From NCBI RefSeq assembly GCF_019510245.1, contig NZ_JAEKKT010000161.1:1-49576 (forward strand): a stretch of DNA of 49,576 bases, given 5' to 3'. The notes under the pieces are model-generated. The model saw only the letters and a program-made list of their open reading frames with translations. It had not been told where the DNA came from and did no database searches. Shown in pieces: positions 41,021 through 49,576 of this stretch. The translations under genes were made by a program, and so were the position numbers. Position 1 is the first letter of the stretch. The number at the start of each line of letters is the position of its first letter. The DNA comes from Streptomyces sp. GTDB taxonomy: Bacteria; Actinomycetota; Actinomycetes; Streptomycetales; Streptomycetaceae.

Positions 41021-41872
41021 TCAGCGGGCCAGGCGGCCGAGCAGCGAGGAGGCCGCGGTGACGCCGAGGGCGGCGGCGACCGCCAGCACGCCGAAGTCGA
41101 GGCCGAGGTGGGCAGGCGTACCGAGCAGCAGGCCGCGCAGGGCGTCGACCTGGTAGCTCAGTGGGTTGATCTTGCTGACCGCCTGGAGCCAGCCCGGCAT
41201 GATCGCCACGGGGTAGAGGGCGTTGGAGCCGAAGAACAGCGGCATGGTGATCGCCTGTCCGATGCCCATCAGCCGGTCGCGGCTGAGGACGATGCCGGCG
41301 ATGCTCATCGACAGGCAGGAGAAGAAGGCCGACGCGAGGACGACGGCCAGTGCGACGCCGAGGAGCTTCAGCGGGTTCCAGGTGAGGGAGACGCCGAGGA
41401 CGGCGGCGATGACGATCACCACGACGGCCTGGATGAGGGACTTCACGCCGGCCGCGAAGGCCTTGCCGGTGATGAGGGCCGAGCGGGGGGTGGGGGTCAC
41501 GAGGAGCTTGTTGAGGATGCCGGCGTCGCGCTCCCAGATGATCTGGATGCCGTAGAAGATCGCGATGAACATCGCCGACTGGGCGATGATGCCGGGCGCG
41601 AGGTAGTCGATGTAGGGGATGCCGCCGGTGGGTATCGCCCGTATCCGGGTGAAGGTCTGGCCGAAGATCAGCAGCCAGAGGGCGGGCTGGATCGCGCGGG
41701 TGTAGAGCTCGGTGCGGTCGTGGCGGAGCTTCTGCAGCTCCACCGCGCACATGGCGACCACCCGGGCGGGCAGCAGCCGCCAGCCGGAGCGCGGCTGGGG
41801 CGGGGTCAGGAGCAGGGACGTGCCCGTGCGCTCAGCCGACACGGTTCGCGGTGCGGCGGGTGCTTCGGACAT
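41021..41872 (-). CDS. ABC-2 type exporter permease
   Basis: A 283-residue membrane protein with six hydrophobic helices, of the DrrB/ABC-2 family. YTRAIQPALWLLIFGQTF starts the first helix, DYLAPGIIAQSAMF and ERDAGILNKLLVTPTPR are hallmark segments, and INPLSYQVDALRG is the usual ending motif. It is the membrane half of a drug or metabolite exporter whose ATPase gene overlaps it by about 40 bases. AGGAGG precedes the ATG. Confidence 0.9.
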   Translation of the reverse strand: MSEAPAAPRTVSAERTGTSLLLTPPQPRSGWRLLPARVVAMCAVELQKLRHDRTELYTRAIQPALWLLIFGQTFTRIRAIPTGGIPYIDYLAPGIIAQSAMFIAIFYGIQIIWERDAGILNKLLVTPTPRSALITGKAFAAGVKSLIQAVVVIVIAAVLGVSLTWNPLKLLGVALAVVLASAFFSCLSMSIAGIVLSRDRLMGIGQAITMPLFFGSNALYPVAIMPGWLQAVSKINPLSYQVDALRGLLLGTPAHLGLDFGVLAVAAALGVTAASSLLGRLAR

Positions 41873-42659
41873 CGCGGAAACCTCCTGCCTGGTCATCGAG
41901 GCCGCTGCCGGCCACGTCGCGGAAGACGTCTTCGAGGGTGGGCAGGGCGTCGGTGCCCTGGCGTTCGGCGAGGCCGCGCCTGAGTTCGGCGGGGGTGCCG
42001 AGGGCACGGATGCGGCCGCGGTGCATCAGGCCGACCCGGTCGCAGTGCTGGTCGGCCTCGTCCATGTAGTGGGTGGTGACCAGGACGGTCATGCCGGTCG
42101 CCTCGCGTACGGAGTTGATCTGGTCCCACACGCCGGTGCGGGCGATCGGGTCGAGTCCGATGGTCGGTTCGTCGAGGATCAGCAGCCGGGGCGCGCTGAC
42201 CAGTGCCTGGGCCAGTTCGAGGCGGCGGACCATGCCGCCGGAGTAGGTGCCGGCGAGCCGGTCGGCGGCGTCGGCGAGGTCGACGGCCTCCAGCGCCTCG
42301 GCGACCCGTGCGGCGCGCTCGCGCCGGGGGACGTCGAAGACGCGGGCGAACAGTTCGACGTTCTCGCGCCCGGTGAGCCCGCTGTCGGCGGACAGCTGCT
42401 GCGGGACGTAGCCGAGCAGCCGGCGCACGGCCATCCGGTCCTTGCCGGTGTCGTGGCCGAAGACGCGGACCATCCCGGCGGGGACGGGCAGCAGAGTGGT
42501 GATGCAGCGGATGGCGGTGGTCTTGCCGGCGCCGTTGGGGCCCAGCAGGCCGAAGACCTCGCCCTCGCCGACGCTCAGGTCGAGCCCGTCGACGGCCCTG
42601 GTCTCTCCGAAGGTGTAGGAGAGTCCGGTGCAGGCGACTGCGGCGATGTCCGTTGTCAT
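41832..42659 (-). CDS. ABC exporter ATPase (DrrA-like)
   Basis: A 275-residue ATP-binding protein: Walker A GPNGAGKTT near residue 41, Q-loop VPQQ, signature YSGGMVRRLELAQAL, Walker B LLILDEPTIGLD and switch His in TTHYMDEAD. The C-terminal extension after LEDVF resembles that of DrrA, a daunorubicin-resistance ATPase. The start overlaps the stop of the MarR gene (ATGA), giving a MarR-ATPase-permease operon. The exported compound is unknown. Confidence 0.92.
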   Translation of the reverse strand: MTTDIAAVACTGLSYTFGETRAVDGLDLSVGEGEVFGLLGPNGAGKTTAIRCITTLLPVPAGMVRVFGHDTGKDRMAVRRLLGYVPQQLSADSGLTGRENVELFARVFDVPRRERAARVAEALEAVDLADAADRLAGTYSGGMVRRLELAQALVSAPRLLILDEPTIGLDPIARTGVWDQINSVREATGMTVLVTTHYMDEADQHCDRVGLMHRGRIRALGTPAELRRGLAERQGTDALPTLEDVFRDVAGSGLDDQAGGFRDVRSTRRTANRVG

Positions 42660-43111
42660 GATTCCCCGGCCTCCTCGTGCAGGGTGTCGGCCAGCCTCCG
42701 CAGCGCGGGCAGCGCGGCCCTGAGCGCCTCCCGGTCCGCCTCGTCCAGCCGGGCGACGTGACCGGCGACGAGTTCCGCGCGGCGGCGGTGCCAGTCGGCG
42801 AGTCGTTTCTCGGCGTCCTCGGTGAGCAGCAGCCGGGCGGCCCGCCGGTCGGCCGGGTCGGTCTCCCGGCGCATGAAGCCGTCCTTGGCGAGCTGGTTGA
42901 CCAGGGTCGACACCGAGTTGCTCGCCAGGTACAGCTCCTTGGCGGCGTCCGAGATGCCGATCCCGGGCCGGGACTCGACCAGCCGCAGCAGCTCCACCTC
43001 GGCGCCGCGCAGCCGCGGCCGGGTCAGCCCGCGGCGCAGCCTGCGGCGGATCAGCCGCTGGATGCCGACCAACGCGTCGGCGAGTTCTTCCGGAAAGGTG
43101 TCCGATTCCAC
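42656..43111 (-). CDS. MarR-family regulator of the ABC exporter
   Basis: A 151-residue winged-helix protein. GISDAAKELYLASNSVSTLVNQLAKDG is the DNA-reading region and DPADRRAARLLLTEDA the wing. It is the first gene of an overlapping operon with the exporter, and a perfect palindrome lies 13-29 bases before its GTG start, so it very probably represses this operon. The ribosome site is weak; the GTG at 43111 gives the usual family length. Confidence 0.9.
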   Translation of the reverse strand: MESDTFPEELADALVGIQRLIRRRLRRGLTRPRLRGAEVELLRLVESRPGIGISDAAKELYLASNSVSTLVNQLAKDGFMRRETDPADRRAARLLLTEDAEKRLADWHRRRAELVAGHVARLDEADREALRAALPALRRLADTLHEEAGES

Positions 43112-43123
43112 GCTTCGAAGATT

Positions 43124-43140
43124 ACCTCTGCTACAGAGGT
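43124..43140. promoter_or_regulatory. MarR operator candidate ACCTCTG-CTA-CAGAGGT
   Basis: A perfect inverted repeat with 7-base arms, 13-29 bases upstream of the MarR start. A protein bound there would block the promoter or the early transcript of the exporter operon. Confidence 0.68.
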
Positions 43141-43224
43141 ATTGCCTCCAAGGGGCGGTCAAAAGGAGAGCCGGCGGGGCGGCCGTCGTAAGAATGAGAG
43201 CTATTTAACCTTTTTGCCGGAATT

Positions 43225-43250
43225 GTTTGACTCTACGCCGTTCGGGGCAT
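43225..43250 (+). promoter_or_regulatory. SigB/F-type promoter before the sigma factor gene
   Basis: GTTT at 43225-43228 and GGGCAT at 43245-43250 are separated by 16 bases. This fits the GnnT-N14-16-GGGTAC/T consensus of SigB-group promoters in Streptomyces, with one change in the -10. It lies 134 bases before the sigma gene start. Confidence 0.5.
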
Positions 43251-43383
43251 TTGTAGCTCAGTGCTTCGGACCGGAGGCACGTGCGTGGGAGCCGGCTTTC
43301 CCTGGTGCCCCCGTGTCCTCCTCAGGGTCCGAGCGCGTCCTCCCACGGTGTCCGTCCACCAGCACCCGAGGGAGGTGCGCACC

Positions 43384-44169
43384 ATGCGTGCCACATCCAG
43401 GTCCCATCCTCACGACGACGCCCCGGACACGGCCCAGGCCTTCGTACGGCTGGACGAACTGCCCGAGGGCCCGGAGCGCCGGGCGCTCCGGGACGAACTG
43501 GTCGAGCTGTGGCTGCCCATGGCCGAGCGGATCGCCGTGCGGTTCCGGGGCCGGGGGGAGGCCCTGGAGGACCTCTACCAGGTCGCCGCCCTGGGGCTCG
43601 TGAAGGCCGTCGACCACTACGACCCGGCGCGCGGCCGGGCCTTCGAGGCCTACGCGGTGCCGACCATCACCGGCGAGATCAAGCGCCACTTCCGGGACCA
43701 CATGTGGACCCTGCACGTGCCGCGCCGGGTCCAGGAGCTGCGCAACCGGGTCCGGGTCGCCCTCAAGGAGCTGGACCAGACGACCCCCGGGCGGCCGCCC
43801 ACCGTCGCCGAGATCGCCACCTGGGCCCAGCTCACCGAGGAGGAGGTGCGGGCCGGGATGGAGGCCCTGGACTGTTACTCGACGCTGTCGCTGGACGCCG
43901 AGGTGCCCGGCGGCGACGGATATGTGCTCGGTGACACCCTGGGCGCCCCGGACCCCGGATACGACCTGATCGTCGACCGAGCGGCCGCGGAACCCTGCCT
44001 CCAGGGCCTGCCCGAGCGCGACCGTTTCATCCTCTACCTGCGGTTCTTCCGCGGTATGACACAGAGCCGGATCGCCGAGCAGCTGGGCATCTCGCAGATG
44101 CACGTGTCCCGTCTGCTCAGCGCCTGCTTCGACCGGCTGCGCGAGGAGTTGCTGGCCGAGACCGGCTGA
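43384..44169 (+). CDS. RNA polymerase sigma factor, SigB/F/G subfamily
   Basis: A 261-residue sigma-70 protein of the stress/sporulation group. Region 2 is LYQVAALGLVKAVDHYDPARGRAF with AYAVPTITGEIKRHFRDH. Region 3 runs around RVQELRNRVRVALKELDQ, and region 4 ends in FRGMTQSRIAEQLGISQMHVSRLLS. The subfamily is normally held by an anti-sigma kinase and freed by RsbU-type phosphatases, a type also seen at 15070. No anti-sigma gene is adjacent. GGGAGG precedes the ATG, and a promoter of its own class lies upstream. Confidence 0.92.
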   Translation: MRATSRSHPHDDAPDTAQAFVRLDELPEGPERRALRDELVELWLPMAERIAVRFRGRGEALEDLYQVAALGLVKAVDHYDPARGRAFEAYAVPTITGEIKRHFRDHMWTLHVPRRVQELRNRVRVALKELDQTTPGRPPTVAEIATWAQLTEEEVRAGMEALDCYSTLSLDAEVPGGDGYVLGDTLGAPDPGYDLIVDRAAAEPCLQGLPERDRFILYLRFFRGMTQSRIAEQLGISQMHVSRLLSACFDRLREELLAETG

Positions 44170-44172
44170 GGC

Positions 44173-44490
44173 TCACCCGGCGGGCGGCGCGCCGGGGATC
44201 TGGGTGGGGCCGTACCGTTCGAGGGCCTCCGCCAGTTCGACGCGGATCTCGGTGGGCATGTCGCCGCTGCGCCCCCAGATCAGGATCAGGTCCGCGACGT
44301 TGCGCAGCTTGATGTTGGTGTGCTGGGAGACCTCATTGAGCACCTCCCAGCCCTCGTCGGGCGTCACCCTGCCGAGCGCGACGACCATCCCGATGGCCTG
44401 GTCCACCACGGCGTGGGAGGCTACGGCCTCCTTCAGCTGGTCGACCTCTTCCTGCAGATGGAAGATCCGGTCCGGCTCGATTTCGCCCAT
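44173..44490 (-). CDS. ANTAR-domain protein
   Basis: A 105-residue protein that is nearly all ANTAR domain (about residues 15-75: LKEAVASHAVVDQAIGMVVA, then TPDEGWEVLNEVSQHTNIKLRNVADLI). ANTAR proteins bind paired RNA hairpins and prevent termination. Usually a GAF or receiver domain comes first; here only a short helix precedes it. It is convergent with the sigma factor gene, three bases from its stop. Confidence 0.88.
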   Translation of the reverse strand: MGEIEPDRIFHLQEEVDQLKEAVASHAVVDQAIGMVVALGRVTPDEGWEVLNEVSQHTNIKLRNVADLILIWGRSGDMPTEIRVELAEALERYGPTQIPGAPPAG

Positions 44491-44617
44491 GCATCCATGG
44501 TGTCACCCGTCTGGCTCCGCGCCATCGGGGTAGTCGGCAGGCATTCCCATCGCTTCCGGTTGGAGACTGGTGGCAGACCGGTCGCCCCGCCGGCCCCGAC
44601 ACCAGGACGCGAGTGCC

Positions 44618-45433
44618 ATGAACGACGACACGCCTCCCCCCTGCCCCGCACCGAAGAAGCGATCGGTGGTGTCCACGCACTCGGTCTTCGGTGCCCCGTG
44701 CTGGGTCAGCCTGACCAGCCGCGACCTGCAGACGACCGAGGACTTCTACAGCGCCGTGCTCGGCTGGCGATGGCGCAGCGTCAGGCTCGGTGACCACTTC
44801 AGGATCGCGCTGGCGGACGGGGTGCCGGTGGCGGGCATCGCCGCGGTCGCCGCGATGTGGCAGATGGCGGTGGCCTGGACGCCGTACTTCGCCGTACCCG
44901 ACGCGGACGAGGCGGTGTCCCGGGCCCGTGAGCGCGGCGGCACCCCGGCGGTGGGGCCGCTCTCCTTCCCGCCCGGCCGGGCGGCGCTGATCGCTGACCG
45001 GGACGGCGCCGTCTTCGGCATCTGGGAGGGGGAACTGGTCTCCAACTGGGAGACGTGGCGGCGGGCCGCCCCGACCTTCATCCGCCTGCACACCCGCAAC
45101 GCCTTCGACTCCGCGATGTTCTACGGCGAGGTCCTCGGCTGGGCCTCCGGCAAACCGGGCTGCTGCGAGGTCGAGTACGAGGGCGGCGAGGTGGTGCTGC
45201 GCAGCCGCGGCGACGCCGTGGCCCGTATCGACTCGGGGGCGGTGGAGGCGGCCCCCGATCCGTCGGTGCGGCCGCACTGGCAGATCCACTTCGCGGTGAC
45301 CGACGTGGCGGCCTGCGCCCGGGTGGCGGAGAAACACGGGGGCAGTGTGCTGAGCGAGGAGGACACCGAGGCGATCCTGCGGGATCCGGACGGCGCGCAG
45401 TTCACGGTGACGACGTCGCGCGGGGCGCGCTGA
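44618..45433 (+). CDS. VOC/glyoxalase-like protein with two domains
   Basis: A 271-residue protein with two glyoxalase-type halves (first from PCWVSLTSRDLQTTEDFYSAVLGW, second from FIRLHTRNAFDSAMFYGEVLGW). This arrangement is typical of Streptomyces hydroxylase-like VOC proteins. Metal ligands are not clearly conserved, so catalytic activity is uncertain. The segment PYFAVPDADEAVSRARERGGTP is typical of the family's second strand. The ATG at 44618 has AGGA upstream. Confidence 0.83.
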   Translation: MNDDTPPPCPAPKKRSVVSTHSVFGAPCWVSLTSRDLQTTEDFYSAVLGWRWRSVRLGDHFRIALADGVPVAGIAAVAAMWQMAVAWTPYFAVPDADEAVSRARERGGTPAVGPLSFPPGRAALIADRDGAVFGIWEGELVSNWETWRRAAPTFIRLHTRNAFDSAMFYGEVLGWASGKPGCCEVEYEGGEVVLRSRGDAVARIDSGAVEAAPDPSVRPHWQIHFAVTDVAACARVAEKHGGSVLSEEDTEAILRDPDGAQFTVTTSRGAR

Positions 45434-45476
45434 GCCGTTCCGGGGCCGCCGCCGTTGTCGGGTGCGGGTGCGTCGT

Positions 45477-45580
45477 GGCTGGTCGCGCAGTTCCTCCCCC
45501 AGCCTTCGGCCGGGGGTACCCCCAGCGCCCCTGAAGGGGCGCTCACCGCAGCGCCCTGCTTTTAGGGGCGCGGGGAACAA

Positions 45581-45585
<5 letters not shown>
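45477..45585. repeat. Dispersed intergenic element with bidirectional terminator hairpins
   Basis: GGTCGCGCAGTTCCTCCCCC, CAGCCTTCGGCCGGGGGTA and AGCGCCCCTGAAGGGGCGCT occur in order, then GCGCCCTGCTTTTAGGGGCGCGGGGAAC, an inverted end. AGCGCCCC-TGAA-GGGGCGCT (45524-45543) is a perfect hairpin, and GCGCCC...GGGCGC (45551-45571) is a second. It lies between the convergent VOC gene and glgX and probably ends both transcripts. Confidence 0.75.
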
Positions 45586-47712
<2,127 letters not shown>

Positions 47713-47716
<4 letters not shown>

Positions 47717-48216
47717 CGGGCGCCCTCCAGGAGGCCGTCGGCGGCTGCGGCCAGCTGGGCGACGGGAAGGGTGCGCGGCACCTTGAGGACCTGGCGCAGC
47801 CGGGGCTCCGGCCTCGTCGGGACCAGCGGGACGCGCTCACCGGAGCGGGCGCGTTGCGAGAACCAGATGATCTTGCTGCCGGTCTCCGAGGCACAGCATC
47901 CCCAGCCGTCGCTGGTCGCGGCCAGGTGCGCCAGGCAGGGGCGCAGATCCTGGTCGGGGCGGAGATCCCGGTCGTCGTCGCCGATGGCGGTGATGAGGTG
48001 CTGCCCGTTCCACCACATCTCGATGGACGTGTGTTTGTCCGTCGCGTGCTGGTCGATGGCGGTCAGCAGCAGTTCGGCACCGCGGCAGACGGGGTCCACG
48101 AGGTTGTCGAGATCCCAGTAACGCAGATGGGCGGCCAGTATGCGGCTGACCTGTCCCACCCGTTCCGGGCTGACCTCCACGTCGAGGTGGTAGTAGCAGG
48201 GCACTGCGGTCTTCAT
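47713..48216 (-). CDS. Anti-sigma-kinase-like ATP-binding protein upstream of glgX
   Basis: A 167-residue protein. Residues 1-115 resemble a single HATPase_c_2 domain: CRGAELLLTAIDQHA stands where the N-box is found, and LITAIGDDDRDLRP the D-box. The G-box region is poorly conserved. The C-terminal 50 residues are specific. Similar proteins are found with glucan genes in Streptomyces as putative regulators. Coupling to glgX (4-base overlap) suggests they act together. GGAG precedes the ATG. Confidence 0.7.
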
Positions 48217-48520
48217 TGTCGCTAACTCCTCACCCGCGAAGCTCCCGCTCCCCCTCGCCCTTCCGGAAATCCGTTCCGGAAGCGCTGCGTGAGCGCTGAT
48301 CGCTCCTGAGTCACCTTCACTGTGCGGGCGCTACGCCATTCGTGCAACACGAGAGAAGCATGAGGTGGTTGAAGATCCAACAAGACGCTCGGTCATCGTG
48401 CGTGCACCATGAGTGAAAGCCTCGATTCGCCGTAACGGCTCCGTGCTCTTCCGCGCCCGGACGCTCCCCCGCTCCGGGGACACGTGCCCATTCGAGAGCG
48501 TCGGAAGGAAAGACACGGCC
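48217..48520. other. Divergent intergenic region of the glucan genes
   Basis: No gene is supported here on either strand. It must hold the promoters for the regulatory ATPase-like gene/glgX (minus) and the DUF5133 gene (plus). TTCCGGAA at 48261-48268 is repeated at 48274-48281 with a 5-base gap; each copy is itself palindromic, a pattern fit for an operator or hairpin. Confidence 0.5.
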
Positions 48521-48814
48521 ATGCTGCTACCCGCGAAGGCCGAGGTGGCCCGGCAGCTGCGGCGCTACCGGGCGTGGGAGCGCGTCATGCTCGCCTCGCC
48601 GCAGGACCGCGAGGTGCGGTCCACCTTCGAGGACTCGGGCTACACGCTGTGCGTGCTGATGGGCAAGCGCTGCGCCCGGGAGGCGGTGGACGCGGCCGAG
48701 CGCTACCTGCGCACCAGCCTCGTCACCTACGTGCGGGAACAGGGCGGGCGGTCCCAGCTGAGCGGGAAGGTCCGGCAGGGGCCGCCGGCGGAACGGCGTT
48801 CCGCGAGGCAGTGA
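48521..48814 (+). CDS. DUF5133-family small protein
   Basis: A 97-residue protein with a Streptomyces-typical DUF5133 pattern: MLLPAKAEVARQLRRYRAWE at the start, a central YTLCVLMGKRCAREAVDAAERYL helix, and a basic, disordered end (RQGPPAERRSARQ). Function is unknown. GGAAGGA precedes the ATG. It lies between glgX and glgE and diverges from the former. Confidence 0.78.
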   Translation: MLLPAKAEVARQLRRYRAWERVMLASPQDREVRSTFEDSGYTLCVLMGKRCAREAVDAAERYLRTSLVTYVREQGGRSQLSGKVRQGPPAERRSARQ

Positions 48815-48865
48815 CCCCACAGGCGGACCCGCGGGGAGACACCGGTCTTCCGGCACACTACGGAC

Positions 48866-48896
48866 CGCGGAGCCGGGCCCCGGGCCCGGCTCCGCG
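48866..48896 (+). terminator. Hairpin between the DUF5133 gene and glgE
   Basis: CGCGGAGCCGGGCCC pairs over 15 bases with its inverted copy around one central C. It ends 6 bases before the glgE ribosome site (GGAGGTGAG), so it is either the DUF5133 terminator or part of the glgE leader. Confidence 0.65.
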
Positions 48897-48915
48897 CACG
48901 GCGGAGGTGAGACCC

Positions 48916-49576
48916 ATGAAGGCGACTGAGGCCATCGGCCGCGTTCCGGTGCGTGACGTCCGGCCGGCCGTGGAGTGCGGCAGACGGCCGGCGAAGGCGG
49001 TCACCGGGGAGTCGTTCGAGGTCACCGCCACCGTCTTCCGCGAGGGCCATGACGCCGTCGGCGCCAACGTGGTGCTGTGCGACCCCGAGGGCCGCCCGGG
49101 CCCGTGGACGCCGATGCGGGAGCTGGTCTCCGGCACCGACCGCTGGGGCGCCGAGGTCACCGTCGACGGGAAACCGGGCCGCTGGACCTACCACGTGGAG
49201 GCCTGGAGCGCCCCGCTCGTCACGTGGCGGCAGCACGCCCGGGTGAAGATCCCGGCGGGCATCGACACGGGCCTGGTCCTGGAGGAGGGCGCCGAGCTGT
49301 ACGAGCGGGCGGCCGCCGGGGTCCCGGACGGCCCCGGGCGCGAGCGGGTGCTCGCGGCGGCGCGGGCCCTGGGCGACGACTCCCTCCCCCTGCACACGCG
49401 GCTGGCGAACGCCCTGGCCCCGGAGGTGGACGAGGTTCTGGCGCGGTATCCGTTGCGGGAGCTGGTGACGGTCTCCGAGGTGCTGCCGTTGCTGGTGGAG
49501 CGTGAACGGGCCCTGTTCGGTTCGTGGTACGAGTTCTTCCCGCGTTCGGAGGGCACGCCCGAGCGGCCGCACGGCA
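48916..49576 (+). CDS. glgE: Maltose-1-phosphate maltosyltransferase GlgE, N-terminal part (cut by window edge)
   Basis: The visible 220 residues match the N-terminal region of GlgE, which builds alpha-1,4-glucan from maltose-1-phosphate. GRVPVRDVRPAVECGRRPAK and GESFEVTATVFREGHDAVGAN are the DUF3416 sheet domain. GRWTYHVEAWSAPLVTWRQHA and the helical segment up to FGSWYEFFPRSEGTPERPHG lead into the GH13 barrel, which is outside the window. The ATG follows GGAGGTGAG. Together with glgX it marks a GlgE-pathway cluster continuing to the right. Confidence 0.92.
   Translation, partial: MKATEAIGRVPVRDVRPAVECGRRPAKAVTGESFEVTATVFREGHDAVGANVVLCDPEGRPGPWTPMRELVSGTDRWGAEVTVDGKPGRWTYHVEAWSAPLVTWRQHARVKIPAGIDTGLVLEEGAELYERAAAGVPDGPGRERVLAAARALGDDSLPLHTRLANALAPEVDEVLARYPLRELVTVSEVLPLLVERERALFGSWYEFFPRSEGTPERPHG

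Noticed and set aside
43246..43320. GGGCATTTGTAGCTCAGTGC resembles the start of a tRNA (D-arm GTAGCTCAGT)
   Set aside because: The sequence after it does not form anticodon or T-arms and has no acceptor complement. It is better explained as a promoter and leader of the sigma factor gene.

Overview
The window is chromosomal DNA from a Streptomyces-like actinomycete. GC is very high with strong third-position G/C bias, GTG starts are common, and several families typical of Streptomyces are present (SpoIIE-type phosphatase with PAS and GAF domains, SigB/F-type sigma factor, DUF2690 and DUF5133 proteins, GlgE, MarR/TetR/LysR/GntR regulators). I see no rRNA, tRNA, insertion sequence, integrase or CRISPR array. 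Both ends cut through a gene: a secreted M4 metalloprotease on the left and glgE on the right.

Layout. 1-7.8 kb: protease, GNAT, a small NADP reductase, an MHYT membrane sensor, a metallophosphoesterase and a luciferase-like oxidoreductase. 7.8-8.7 kb: a TauD-type dioxygenase. 8.9-10.2 kb: an unrecognised membrane protein of lower GC. 10.2-12.8 kb: a compact lasso-peptide-like cluster on the minus strand, read in the order precursor (38 codons, too short for ordinary gene calling), fused RRE/B2 protease, asparagine-synthetase-like cyclase. 13-15 kb: aldo/keto reductase, stand-alone LigD phosphoesterase and a secreted cupin. 15-19 kb: a large PAS-GAF-PP2C-ATPase phosphatase, then a MarR-DoxX-peroxiredoxin operon. 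19.2-23.5 kb: esterase, LDH2-type dehydrogenase, a frameshifted cupin, a fragment resembling a TPP-enzyme C-terminus, an SH3 protein and an HTH/DUF2690 protein.

23.5-29.3 kb is an aromatic catabolic cluster. A GntR regulator heads an overlapping operon of GalB-, GalC- and GalD-like enzymes (4-oxalomesaconate hydratase, 4-carboxy-4-hydroxy-2-oxoadipate aldolase, tautomerase) and a catechol-2,3-dioxygenase-type ring-cleavage enzyme, with an aromatic-acid MFS importer beyond a terminator. The same 11-base motif lies before the regulator and before the importer, so the whole set is probably one regulon for a gallate-like substrate. The ring-cleavage enzyme is of the vicinal-oxygen-chelate class, not the LigAB class usually paired with these enzymes.

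29.4-40 kb holds LysR/EamA, an OmpR-type regulator, a zinc-type dehydrogenase, TetR/MFS, a NarL-type two-component pair, a LigD-type DNA ligase and a stand-alone hemC. 40-43 kb has an 81-bp tandem repeat, a hypothetical protein and a MarR-regulated ABC-2 exporter. 43.2-44.5 kb carries the sigma factor and an ANTAR protein. 44.6-49.6 kb has a glyoxalase-like protein followed by alpha-glucan genes (glgX, a regulatory ATPase-like protein, DUF5133, glgE).

The parts most worth following up are the lasso-type cluster with its unusual precursor, the gallate-type pathway with a non-standard dioxygenase, and two sets of shared operator-like motifs that link separate loci.
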